Assembly: GCA_963699345.1 (NCBI GenBank)
Contig: CAVOTL010000007.1
Location: 372,001 to 436,000 of the forward strand
DNA from: Bog-756 sp963699345
GTDB taxonomy: Bacteria > Actinomycetota > Acidimicrobiia > Acidimicrobiales > RAAP-2
DNA length: 64,000 nt
Reading direction: 5' to 3'
Shown piece by piece: positions 18,312-26,303 of this stretch. The position numbers were made by a program, and so were the translations under genes. The notes beneath the pieces are model-generated. The model was given only the letters and a program-made list of their open reading frames with translations. It had not been told where the DNA came from and did not search any database. The first letter of the stretch is position 1. Every line of letters begins with the position of its first letter.

Positions 18312-19537
18312 GCCCGTTCAAGAATCCGGCGTGGCTACCGTTCTCGGTCAGCGAGGCCGCCTCGGCCGGCGAGGCCACCGCCGACGATCTCGAGACCGGC
18401 GAGGCGTGGAACCATCTGCTGGAGACGTTGCAGCGGGTCGGCGACACCGTCCTCTCCGGTGATGTCCCCCACGATCCGGTGGACACGGCCTCGGGCATCC
18501 GCCACCTGCTCGTACTCCTGGGCATCGGCATCGACGAACTGCTGCGGCGGGGTCTCGACCGGGTCCCCGCCATCAAACCCTCCGCCATGGACGCCGCCTA
18601 CAAGTGGGGCATGGAGTGCCCCGACTGCATCTATGTCGGCTCGGCGCTGACGGGAGGCACCACCTACCGCCTGTGGGGCAATCGCGGCTCGGCGCGGTAC
18701 GTCGGCCTGCAGGTGATGGCCGGCATGGCGTCCTCGGCCAACGCCCTCCTCGACGAGTTCGAACTCGACGCCCACGGGAACTTCGAGATCATCCTGTCGG
18801 CGGAGCCGCACCCGGGGAACTGGATCCCCCTCGACGACGACGCCACCATGCTCGTGGTCCGGCACTTCTTCTACGACTGGGAGCACGAGGTGCCGGTCAC
18901 CATGTCCATCGAGCCGCTCTCGGGTCCGGCGACCCTCGACGAGGCGGAACCGGTGGAACCGCGGGCGGCCATGGCCCGCCAGGTGATCGCCCTGGGGGAC
19001 TTCGTGGAGGAGAACCTCCAGTTCTTCCTCGGGTTCTCCAATCCCGAGCATCCGAACACCTTCCTGCCGCCCCTCGACGGCACGGCCATGGGAGCGGCCG
19101 CCGAGAACCGCCCGGTGATCGGTTCGTGGAAGCTGGCGCCGGACGAGGCGCTGATCATCGAGGTCACCCCGCCCGAAGGCCTCTACTGGAGCTATTCCCT
19201 CGGCAACGTCTGGTGGGAGACGATCGACTACGGCAACCGCCAGTCGAGCCTCAACGGCTTCCAGGCGGTCGTCGACGACGACGGACTGGTTCGGGTCGTC
19301 GTGGCCCACGACGATCCCGGGGTCGCCAACTGGCTCGACACCGCCGGACACCGCGAGGGGCCGATCATCCTGCGGTGCGTCCGCACCGAAACGGCCCCGG
19401 TGCCCGAGGCCCGGGTGGTGCGGTTCGCCCAGCTCCTCGACGAGTTGCCGGCGGATGTGCGTCGCATCACACCGGCCGAGCGCGAAGCGGCGATCGACAT
19501 CCGCCGGAGGGCCGTCAGCCGCCGGTTCGCCCGATGA
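18308..19537 (+). CDS. DUF1214 domain-containing protein
   Basis: A 409-residue cytoplasmic protein. The C-terminal DUF1214 region is visible as DEALIIEVTPPEGLYWSYSLGNVWWETIDYG and VVAHDDPGVANWLDTAGHREG. The family is common in actinobacteria near P450, sulfotransferase and dehydrogenase genes, but its activity is unknown. The stop overlaps the ATG of the sulfotransferase gene. No signal peptide or membrane segment. Confidence 0.8.
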   Translation: MSPFKNPAWLPFSVSEAASAGEATADDLETGEAWNHLLETLQRVGDTVLSGDVPHDPVDTASGIRHLLVLLGIGIDELLRRGLDRVPAIKPSAMDAAYKWGMECPDCIYVGSALTGGTTYRLWGNRGSARYVGLQVMAGMASSANALLDEFELDAHGNFEIILSAEPHPGNWIPLDDDATMLVVRHFFYDWEHEVPVTMSIEPLSGPATLDEAEPVEPRAAMARQVIALGDFVEENLQFFLGFSNPEHPNTFLPPLDGTAMGAAAENRPVIGSWKLAPDEALIIEVTPPEGLYWSYSLGNVWWETIDYGNRQSSLNGFQAVVDDDGLVRVVVAHDDPGVANWLDTAGHREGPIILRCVRTETAPVPEARVVRFAQLLDELPADVRRITPAEREAAIDIRRRAVSRRFAR

Positions 19538-20679
19538 CCCTGGAGGTCGGACGGATCGAGGAGGAGGCCCGGACCCAGACCGGCCTCGACGACACCGGTG
19601 GTGACCACTACCGCGAGGGCCTCGAGCGCCTGGTCACGGCGATGAACGAGGAGGGCACGCTCACCGAGACGGGTGAGGCCATGCTCCAGATGCGCCTGAG
19701 CATGCTGCTGTCGGCCCGTCTGCAGGTGGAGGACACCTACCGCCGCCACCCCGAGATCGACGACCAGGTGGTCGAGGGACCGGTCTTCGTCATCGGCCTG
19801 CCCCGGACCGGTACGACGGCCCTCAGTCAGCTGGTGGCCGCCGATCCCCAGTTCCGGTCCCTTCGGACGTGGGAGTCGTCCTCCCCCGTCCCGCCTCCGG
19901 AGTCGGCCACCGAACACACCGATCCGCGTATCGCCGCCACCGAACAGGGACTCGCCATGATGAACGAGGCCTTCCCGCTCATGCAGACGATGCACCACAC
20001 GGAGGCGACCACGGCCACCGAGTGCCAGGACCTCCTGGGTATGAGCTACCGCACCGCTCACTTCGACGGGTTCGCCCGGGTCCCGTCGTACATGGCGTGG
20101 GTCGTGGACACGGACATGACCGAGACGTACCGGTACCACCGCCGGGTGCTCCGCCTGCTCCAGTGGCACTGTCCGCCGACCCTCTGGCACCTGAAGACCC
20201 CGGTCCACATGCTGTCGCTCGATGCGCTGCTGGCGGCCTATCCGAATGCCCGGTTCCTCTGGAGCCACCGGGATCCCACCGAGGTGCTGGGCTCGGTGTG
20301 CAGCCTCATCCACTACACACGGAGCTGGAGCAGCGACCGGGACGACTCCGTGGAACTCGGGGCCGCCCAACTCGACCACTGGTGGCTGGCCGTCGAGCGG
20401 GCCATGGCGTTCCGCCGGCGGATGGGCGACGACCGGTTCGCCGACGTGTCCTTCGGTGCCCTCCAGCGCGATCCGTCGGCGGCGCTGGCCGGCGCGCTCG
20501 AGCGCATCGGCGTGCCGTTCGACGAGCGGTCCCGCGCCGCGGTGGCGGCGTGGGCCGGGACCCACGAGCCGGGATCGCACGGCACCCACACCTACGAACT
20601 GTCCGACTTCGGGCTGCGCCCCGAGCAGGTACGCGACCGGTTCGGCCCCTACTACGCGGCGTTCGACATCGACGCCTGA
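19534..20679 (+). CDS. sulfotransferase family protein
   Basis: A 381-residue PAPS-dependent sulfotransferase-type protein. The 5'-phosphosulfate loop is PVFVIGLPRTGTTALSQL and the 3'-phosphate site is PNARFLWSHRDPTEVLGSV. It would transfer sulfate to a hydroxyl on a lipid or sterol-like acceptor. Coupled to DUF1214 by ATGA overlap, a pair seen in other actinobacteria. Convergent with the methyltransferase. Confidence 0.85.
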   Translation: MTLEVGRIEEEARTQTGLDDTGGDHYREGLERLVTAMNEEGTLTETGEAMLQMRLSMLLSARLQVEDTYRRHPEIDDQVVEGPVFVIGLPRTGTTALSQLVAADPQFRSLRTWESSSPVPPPESATEHTDPRIAATEQGLAMMNEAFPLMQTMHHTEATTATECQDLLGMSYRTAHFDGFARVPSYMAWVVDTDMTETYRYHRRVLRLLQWHCPPTLWHLKTPVHMLSLDALLAAYPNARFLWSHRDPTEVLGSVCSLIHYTRSWSSDRDDSVELGAAQLDHWWLAVERAMAFRRRMGDDRFADVSFGALQRDPSAALAGALERIGVPFDERSRAAVAAWAGTHEPGSHGTHTYELSDFGLRPEQVRDRFGPYYAAFDIDA

Positions 20680-20686
20680 ACGACCG

Positions 20687-21499
20687 TCAGGTCCCCCACC
20701 CCGCGTCGGCCCGCGGTGCGGACGGACGGTGCGACCCCACCCGGCACACCAGATAGATCTCGGAGTTGACCCCGAGGGGAAGTTGTCGGAGGGGGCTACC
20801 GTGCAGAGCCTCGACGGTGATCCCGTGAGACTCGAGTTCACGGATGAGCGTCCGGTGGTCGAATCCCGTGTGTGGATAGATGAACGGCATCCCGTCGATG
20901 TCATGGACGGGGCGGACGCGCCGGGGACGACCTCTCGCGGCACTGAGCACCGTGTCCCATCGGGCGTCGTACTCGCCGTATCGACGGAACATGCGGAACA
21001 GGCCCTTGACGAATCCGACGGCGAAGATCTCATTGGGTACGCCGATGATGAGGTGGCCGCCGCCCTCTCCGTCGAGCAGCCGGACCATCTCCCGGATCGC
21101 CTCGGCGGTCTCCTCGGGAGGGAGGTGTTCGAACACTTCACAGCAGGTCAGCACGCTGATGGAACCGGGACCGAGCCCCTGGGTGTCGGCGATCACCTCG
21201 ACGTCGTGCCCGGTCAGTGACTGTTCGGCTTCCGACCTCAGGCTGATGCTCGGCTCGTAGCAGTAGGTGACCGCCCCCGGGAACTCCGCCTTGAAGCGTT
21301 TGGCGAGGAGCCCGTCTCCGCCGCCGAAGTCCAACAGCGACACGCCGCCGCCACCCGCCACCACCGTCCCGACCGCCCGGAGTGCATCGTCGATCCGCCG
21401 GTTCTGCAGCCAACGCTTCAGGGGATTGGGATCACGGGTCGTGATCTCCGAATAGGACACTGCGGGCGTTCCGATCTCCGGGAGCTGGGTCGCCGACAC
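20687..21499 (-). CDS. class I SAM-dependent methyltransferase
   Basis: The SAM-binding motif I is VSLLDFGGGDGLLAKRF; the acidic residue for ribose is in TYCYEPSISL; the motif near CCEVFEHLPPEE is typical of UbiE/Coq3-like enzymes. 270 residues. The acceptor cannot be told. The C-terminal tail carries Arg/Pro-rich sequence without homology. It stands alone on the minus strand. Confidence 0.82.
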   Translation of the reverse strand: MSATQLPEIGTPAVSYSEITTRDPNPLKRWLQNRRIDDALRAVGTVVAGGGGVSLLDFGGGDGLLAKRFKAEFPGAVTYCYEPSISLRSEAEQSLTGHDVEVIADTQGLGPGSISVLTCCEVFEHLPPEETAEAIREMVRLLDGEGGGHLIIGVPNEIFAVGFVKGLFRMFRRYGEYDARWDTVLSAARGRPRRVRPVHDIDGMPFIYPHTGFDHRTLIRELESHGITVEALHGSPLRQLPLGVNSEIYLVCRVGSHRPSAPRADAGWGT

Positions 21500-21618
21500 G
21501 CTAGCGAAGACCGCCCCGGAAGGGGCCGTCCGTCGGTAACCGCATCCGGTCGATTGCCCTCGAGGGGCGGCCGCGTGCTCCGCCAGCGGACCGATCCATC
21601 GGCTCCGTGTTCCCGCCG

Positions 21619-24057
21619 ATGTTACGCTCAGCCGTGCGAAATCGGCGGCACCGGGCGCGAGGGGCCGTCGCCCTTGTCTTCCCGGTGATCATCGTCGCGG
21701 CCCTGATGGCGGCTTCGGCTCCGCTGGGAGCGGCGCAGAAAGCCAACCTCCCGGGTTCGCGGAGTGCGGTGTCGACACCCCTGCCCAACTCGGTCCGGGG
21801 GTTCGGCGCGGCGCAGGTGGCCGGGACGGGCATCGTGGCGCCGGGTGCACACCCGCTCGTCGGGATCGCCACCGACGGCCCATCTGGCTATTGGCTCGTG
21901 GCGACCGACGGCGCGGTGTGGGCCAACGGCGACGCCGGCTTCTACGGCTCCATGGGCGGCAAGCCTCTCGACGCGCCCATCGTCGGCATGTCGGCCGTGC
22001 CCGACGGAAGGGGCTACTGGCTGGTGGCCGCCGACGGGGGCATCTTCAGCTTCGGGGACGCCGGCTTCTACGGCTCCATGGGGGGCAGACCCCTCAACGC
22101 GCCCATCGTCGGGATCGCGGCCACGACGGATGGGAAGGGCTACTGGGAGGTGGCCGCTGACGGGGGCATCTTCAGCTTCGGGGACGCCGGCTTCTACGGC
22201 TCCATGGGGGGCAGACCCCTCAACGCCCCCATCGTCGGCATGTCGGCCAGCCCGAGCGGGCGCGGCTACCGGCTCGTCGCCGCCGACGGGGGCATCTTCA
22301 GTTTCGGCGACGCCGGCTTCTACGGCTCCATGGGCGGAAAGCCCCTCAACGCCCGGATCGTCGGCATGGCGCCCAGTCCGACCGGGCGGGGCTACTGGCT
22401 GGTGGCCGCCGACGGGGGCATCTTCAGTTTCGGGGACGCCGGCTTCCACGGCGCCTCGCTCACCGATCCCCTGGCACCGGCCGTGGCCATCACGCCCACC
22501 GGGGGCGGGTATCTCGTCGTCTTCGGCTTCGCCCCTCCGCTCGATCCGTCGACGCCGGCTCCCCAGACGGTCGTGGCGGTGGGGGACGCCGCATTGGCGC
22601 CGGGTCGTGCGGCCCCGCCCGGTGCCGGACGCCTCATCGGCGTCACCCGAGACGGATCCGGCCGCGGGTACTGGGAGGCGGCTGCGGACGGAGGCATCTC
22701 CAGCTTCGGCGACGCCGGCTTCTACGGCTCCATGGGCGGCAAGCCCCTCGATGCGCCCATCGTCGGCATGGCGGCCATGCCCGACGGAGCGGGCTACTGG
22801 CTGGTGGCCGCGGACGGGGGCATCTTCAGCTTCGGCGACGCCGGCTTCTACGGCTCCATGGGCGGCAAGCCTCTCGACGCGCCCATCGTCGGCATGGCGG
22901 CTGGCCCGGGCGGGCGCGGCTACTGGCTGGTGGCGGCCGACGGGGGCATCTTCAGCTTCGGCGACGCCGGCTTCCACGGCTCCATGGGCGGAAAGCCCCT
23001 CAACGCCCGGATCGTCGGCATGGCGGCCACCGCCGACGGTGCGGGCTACTGGCTGGTGGCGGCCGACGGGGGGATCTTCAGCTTCGGCGACGCCGCCTTC
23101 CACGGGGCGTTGGGTGGCGCCCCCCCGAACGCCCCGGTGGTCAGCATGGCGGTCAGCCCCGATGGGGGCGGTTACTGGCTCCTCCAGAGCGACGGTGCCG
23201 TGGATGCCTTTGGAGACGCGGCCGGTGGGCTCGGCGGCACGTTGACCTCGACTGCCGAAGCGGTGGGTATCGCCGGTGAGTCGGGCGGCTCCGGCTACTG
23301 GGTCGCCTTCGGGGCGACGAACCCGCTCCCCGCGTTGCTCTCCTCTTATCTGGACGGGCGCACGGGTTCGGTGGCGGCGGCGATCGACGACCTCGACACC
23401 GGGCAGACCTGGGTCGTCGGCCCGGCCTCTCCGCAGGACGAGGCCAGCATCGTGAAGGTCGACATCCTGGCGGCGCTGCTCTGGGAGACGCGTCAGCGGG
23501 GCGGCCTTTCCCCGGAGCAGCAGTCCCTGGCCCAGCAGATGATCGAATACAGCGACAACGACGCCGCCACGGCGCTCTGGGACGACATCGGGGGCGCCGG
23601 CGGGTTGAGCGCCTTCGACGCCGCCGTCGGGATGCCCGACACCACGCCTTCGCCGTGTCTCGTGTGCGCCGGATCGCCGTGGCCCGGGTGGGGATACTCC
23701 ACGACCGAGCCGACCGACCAGATCGCCCTGCTGCGAACGCTCGTCCTCGAGAATCCGCTCCTCAGCGAGTCCGAGCGCGACTACGCCCTCGGCCTGATGG
23801 AGAACGTGGCGCCCACCGAGGGATGGGGTGTCTCCGGAGGCATCCCTCCCGGGGTCACGGTGGCCCTCAAGAACGGGTGGCTCCCGCTCGACGCGTCGAG
23901 TTCCGACTGGCAGATCAACAGCATCGGTTGGGTGTCGGGGGCGGGCGCCGACTACCTGATAGCCGTGGAGTCCACCGGAAACCCCGACGAGCCCTACGGC
24001 ATCGACACCATCGACGGACTCTCGTCTCTGGTGTGGTCCTACCTGAGTGGAACCTGA
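21619..24057 (+). CDS. secreted SMGG-repeat protein fused to a class A beta-lactamase-like domain
   Basis: Signal peptide or anchor (ARGAVALVFPVIIVAALMA), then about ten 42-residue repeats of the GYWLVAADGGIFSFGDAGFYGSMGGKPL type in two blocks separated by a Pro-rich linker. The final 240 residues resemble a penicillin-recognising serine hydrolase: ASIVKVD gives SxxK (Ser about 610), EYSDNDAA gives SDN (Ser about 645) and LKNGW (Lys about 751) the KTG equivalent. It may act on peptidoglycan or bind cell wall outside the cell. In-frame GTG at 21607 is an alternative start. Whether it hydrolyses beta-lactams is unknown. Confidence 0.82.
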   Translation: MLRSAVRNRRHRARGAVALVFPVIIVAALMAASAPLGAAQKANLPGSRSAVSTPLPNSVRGFGAAQVAGTGIVAPGAHPLVGIATDGPSGYWLVATDGAVWANGDAGFYGSMGGKPLDAPIVGMSAVPDGRGYWLVAADGGIFSFGDAGFYGSMGGRPLNAPIVGIAATTDGKGYWEVAADGGIFSFGDAGFYGSMGGRPLNAPIVGMSASPSGRGYRLVAADGGIFSFGDAGFYGSMGGKPLNARIVGMAPSPTGRGYWLVAADGGIFSFGDAGFHGASLTDPLAPAVAITPTGGGYLVVFGFAPPLDPSTPAPQTVVAVGDAALAPGRAAPPGAGRLIGVTRDGSGRGYWEAAADGGISSFGDAGFYGSMGGKPLDAPIVGMAAMPDGAGYWLVAADGGIFSFGDAGFYGSMGGKPLDAPIVGMAAGPGGRGYWLVAADGGIFSFGDAGFHGSMGGKPLNARIVGMAATADGAGYWLVAADGGIFSFGDAAFHGALGGAPPNAPVVSMAVSPDGGGYWLLQSDGAVDAFGDAAGGLGGTLTSTAEAVGIAGESGGSGYWVAFGATNPLPALLSSYLDGRTGSVAAAIDDLDTGQTWVVGPASPQDEASIVKVDILAALLWETRQRGGLSPEQQSLAQQMIEYSDNDAATALWDDIGGAGGLSAFDAAVGMPDTTPSPCLVCAGSPWPGWGYSTTEPTDQIALLRTLVLENPLLSESERDYALGLMENVAPTEGWGVSGGIPPGVTVALKNGWLPLDASSSDWQINSIGWVSGAGADYLIAVESTGNPDEPYGIDTIDGLSSLVWSYLSGT
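21880..23270 (+). repeat. tandem 126-bp coding repeats in two blocks
   Basis: Units of about 126 bases encoding the SMGG repeat, nearly identical in DNA (for example GGCTCCATGGGCGGCAAG recurs). Block one has five units (to about 22490) and block two five (about 22670-23290). Unit order is similar in both, as expected after a block duplication. Confidence 0.85.
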
Positions 24058-24122
24058 GGACACCGGACGCCACATCCTGGCGACCGCCTCAGGCTGCTGT
24101 CGGAAGATCCCGACGGGGTGTG

Positions 24123-24734
24123 TCAACCAGTCGCGCGAAAGGTGCCGATCAAGGCAAGCGCGCCGTCCAGGGCACGGCGCAGGGCTCGAGGGTCACGGCG
24201 CGCCTGGGTGAGGATCAGACCTCCCTGGAGGCTGGCGAGCGTGGAAGCGGCGAGCCAAGCGGCATCGGCGTCGGGTCGGAGTTCACCCGCGTCGATCATG
24301 GCGACGAGCCCGTCCCGGATCGAGGCCTCCCATCGGTCGAAGCCGGACGCCAGTACGACGCGGGTGTCGTCGTCGCGTTCGCCGAGCTGGGCGACGAGGT
24401 TCGCGATCGGACAGCCACCGTGGCCCTGCAGTTGCACCTGCAGTTCGACGAGGGCGTCCGTCCATCGCACCAGGCCGGCCCACGAGTCCAGGCCCGCGAA
24501 CAGTTCACGTTGGCCCTCGAGCACCGTGGTGTTGGTGACCTCGGCCACCGATCTCATCAGGTCCGATTTGTCTTCGAAGTAGTGGTAGAGCTGGCTACGC
24601 GACGCGGGGGCTCGGGCACCCACCTCATCGAGGCTGGTCCCGAGCGCGCCCTTCTCGGCCACCACCTCTGCCGCGGCGGCGACGATGCGCTGTCGTGTCC
24701 GGCGTCCCCGTTCGGTGGTCGGCTGCAGTCCCAT
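24123..24734 (-). CDS. TetR family regulator (YxaF/LmrA-like)
   Basis: A 203-residue TetR protein. HTH: TSLDEVGARAPASRSQLYHYFEDKSDLM. The segment GHGGCPIANLVAQLGE is characteristic of the YxaF/LmrA branch, whose Cys may sense redox or electrophiles. Divergent from a peroxiredoxin-like gene with two operator dyads between them, so it probably represses both. Confidence 0.87.
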   Translation of the reverse strand: MGLQPTTERGRRTRQRIVAAAAEVVAEKGALGTSLDEVGARAPASRSQLYHYFEDKSDLMRSVAEVTNTTVLEGQRELFAGLDSWAGLVRWTDALVELQVQLQGHGGCPIANLVAQLGERDDDTRVVLASGFDRWEASIRDGLVAMIDAGELRPDADAAWLAASTLASLQGGLILTQARRDPRALRRALDGALALIGTFRATG

Positions 24735-24753
24735 GCCACCAGTATCCCGTGAG

Positions 24754-24808
24754 TGGACTTGACAGTCCAGTTACTGCGTGATCCTATGGGACTGGACCAC
24801 GTAGTCCA
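24754..24808. promoter_or_regulatory. two TetR-type operators (TGGACY-N4-AGTCCA)
   Basis: Two dyads, 24754-24769 and 24793-24808, with centres 39 bases apart in the TetR/peroxiredoxin intergenic region. TTGACA at 24759-24764 overlaps the first dyad and TCCTAT at 24782 is a possible -10 for the peroxiredoxin gene, placing the second dyad just downstream of the promoter. Confidence 0.65.
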
Positions 24809-24842
24809 CTAACGCCCGCCGACAGTTCCCCAGGGAGGTTCG

Positions 24843-25505
24843 ATGTCCGCCACCATCCATGAGCAGTCCGACCAGGTGAAGGCAGCCGCCGCGGAACGTC
24901 TCCCGCCGGACGTGCGGGCGGCATTCGATCGGAGCATCCAGAACCTCATCGACCAGGGAATCCCGAAAGACGTCGTCAAGGTCGGCGACACCCTGGCACC
25001 CTTCGAGCTGACCGACGCCACCGGCGCGCGGGTCACTCTGGATCAGTTGGTCGAGGCCGGCCCCGTGGTGATCGTCTTCTACCGGGGTGGGTGGTGTCCG
25101 TACTGCAATGTGGCCCTGCGGACCTACCAACGCGAGCTGGTCCCCGAACTGGCTGGCTTCGGGGCCCGGTTGGTGGCCATCAGCCCCCAGTCCCCCGATG
25201 AGTCGCTCTCGACGGCAGAGAAGGCCGACCTCGAGTTCACCGTGCTGTCTGACCCCGGCAACCGTGTCGCCCGCAGCATCGGCATCGTCTTCCAGCAGGC
25301 CGATGAGGTCCTCGCCGTCCAGCGTCAACTGGGCCTCGATCTCGCCCGGGTGAACGCCGAAGGCTCCACCCAGCTGCCGAGGCCCACGGTCCTCATCGTG
25401 GACTCGGACCACAGGGTGCGTTTCGTGGACGTGCAGCCGGACTACACGGCTCGGACCGAGGTGTCCGACATCGTGGCCGGGCTCACCCGACTCGGAAGGT
25501 CCTAG
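24843..25505 (+). CDS. peroxiredoxin-like protein (AhpC/TSA family)
   Basis: A 220-residue thioredoxin-fold protein with the active motif FYRGGWCPYCN (Cys85 and Cys88), a CxxC variant rather than the single-Cys peroxidase site. It likely reduces peroxides or acts as a thiol oxidoreductase in the cytoplasm. The ATG is preceded by GGGAGG. Regulation by the divergent TetR is suggested by the paired operators. Confidence 0.85.
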   Translation: MSATIHEQSDQVKAAAAERLPPDVRAAFDRSIQNLIDQGIPKDVVKVGDTLAPFELTDATGARVTLDQLVEAGPVVIVFYRGGWCPYCNVALRTYQRELVPELAGFGARLVAISPQSPDESLSTAEKADLEFTVLSDPGNRVARSIGIVFQQADEVLAVQRQLGLDLARVNAEGSTQLPRPTVLIVDSDHRVRFVDVQPDYTARTEVSDIVAGLTRLGRS

Positions 25506-25613
25506 AAGCCACGGCCGAGGATGCCTGCCGCGCGCACGGATCGCGCACGCCGAGCGGTTTTTTGACTCCGTACACGTCATCACATCGCACAGAGAAATCG
25601 GGTACTTCCGTCT

Positions 25614-25637
25614 GACCATATGGAGTACCATATGGTC
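25614..25637. promoter_or_regulatory. toxin-antitoxin operator (perfect 10-bp inverted repeat)
   Basis: GACCATATGG and CCATATGGTC separated by AGTA, ending one base before the antitoxin ATG. Each arm also contains the palindrome CCATATGG. A ribbon-helix-helix antitoxin would bind such a site for autorepression; the start codon position implies a leaderless message. Confidence 0.75.
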
Positions 25638-25638
25638 C

Positions 25639-25884
25639 ATGGCTCGGCGTGAAGTGCTCGTGCAGTTGGATGACGACCTCGTGTCGCGTCTGGATCACCT
25701 GGCGTCCGAACGAGGAACCAGCCGATCAGAGCTTCTCCGCAATGGAGCCATTGCCGTCCTCGAGGCCGCAGACCTGCGTCGTGCTGACGATGAGCTGCAG
25801 GACGCGTACCGCCGCACCCCGCAGGATCCAGACATCGTCCAGATGGCGGCACGTCTAGCTACCGCGACCATGCCGGAGTGGTAG
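25639..25884 (+). CDS. ribbon-helix-helix antitoxin (MazE-type)
   Basis: 81 residues. The N-terminal strand VLVQLDDDLVSRLDHLASERGTSRSELLRNG is a CopG/RHH DNA-binding domain; the C-terminal tail is polar and probably wraps the toxin. It overlaps the toxin gene by seven bases. GC content and codon choice are less extreme than in flanking core genes, in line with mobile origin. Confidence 0.85.
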   Translation: MARREVLVQLDDDLVSRLDHLASERGTSRSELLRNGAIAVLEAADLRRADDELQDAYRRTPQDPDIVQMAARLATATMPEW

Positions 25885-26201
25885 TCCGAGGCGACATTCT
25901 GTGGGCGGACCTCGGGGCACCGGCAGGTCGGCGGCCCGTGTGCGTTCTCACTCGCGACGCCGCCATCGAAGTCCTCTCCGCAGTCACCTGTGCACCGATC
26001 ACTCGCACGATTCGTGGGATTCGGTCAGAAGTCGGCGTGGGAGCTGACGAAGGACTCCCCGACGTGAGTGTGATCACGTGCGACAACATCGTGACCCTTG
26101 CGAAAACGATGCTGACCGAGGACCCGGTCGGACACTTGGATCTCGAAAAGCGCGCAGAACTCGATCGAGCCCTGCGCTACGCCCTCGACATCCAGTACTG
26201 A
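25878..26201 (+). CDS. MazF/PemK-type endoribonuclease toxin
   Basis: 107 residues with the family start VRGDILWADLGAPAGRRPVCVLTRDA, the central CAPITRTIRGIRSEV and the conserved DVSVITCDNIVTL segment. MazF toxins cut mRNA at short motifs until neutralised by the antitoxin. GTG start inside the antitoxin end. All main family residues appear present, so the toxin is likely active. Confidence 0.88.
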   Translation: MVVRGDILWADLGAPAGRRPVCVLTRDAAIEVLSAVTCAPITRTIRGIRSEVGVGADEGLPDVSVITCDNIVTLAKTMLTEDPVGHLDLEKRAELDRALRYALDIQY

Positions 26202-26303
26202 ACACTCGTCGGGTACGACCCCGAGCCGGCGTTCAGGGGCACCCCCAGCGTGTACCTACTTCGTGAATACAGAGTCGATGATCGCACCCGACCCTGGATC
26301 GAG

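Noticed and set aside
24763..25640. CRISPR array or phage genes in the 24-34 kb accessory region
   Set aside because: No regularly spaced repeats with unique spacers and no phage structural genes were seen; repeats there are operators, IS ends or iterons.
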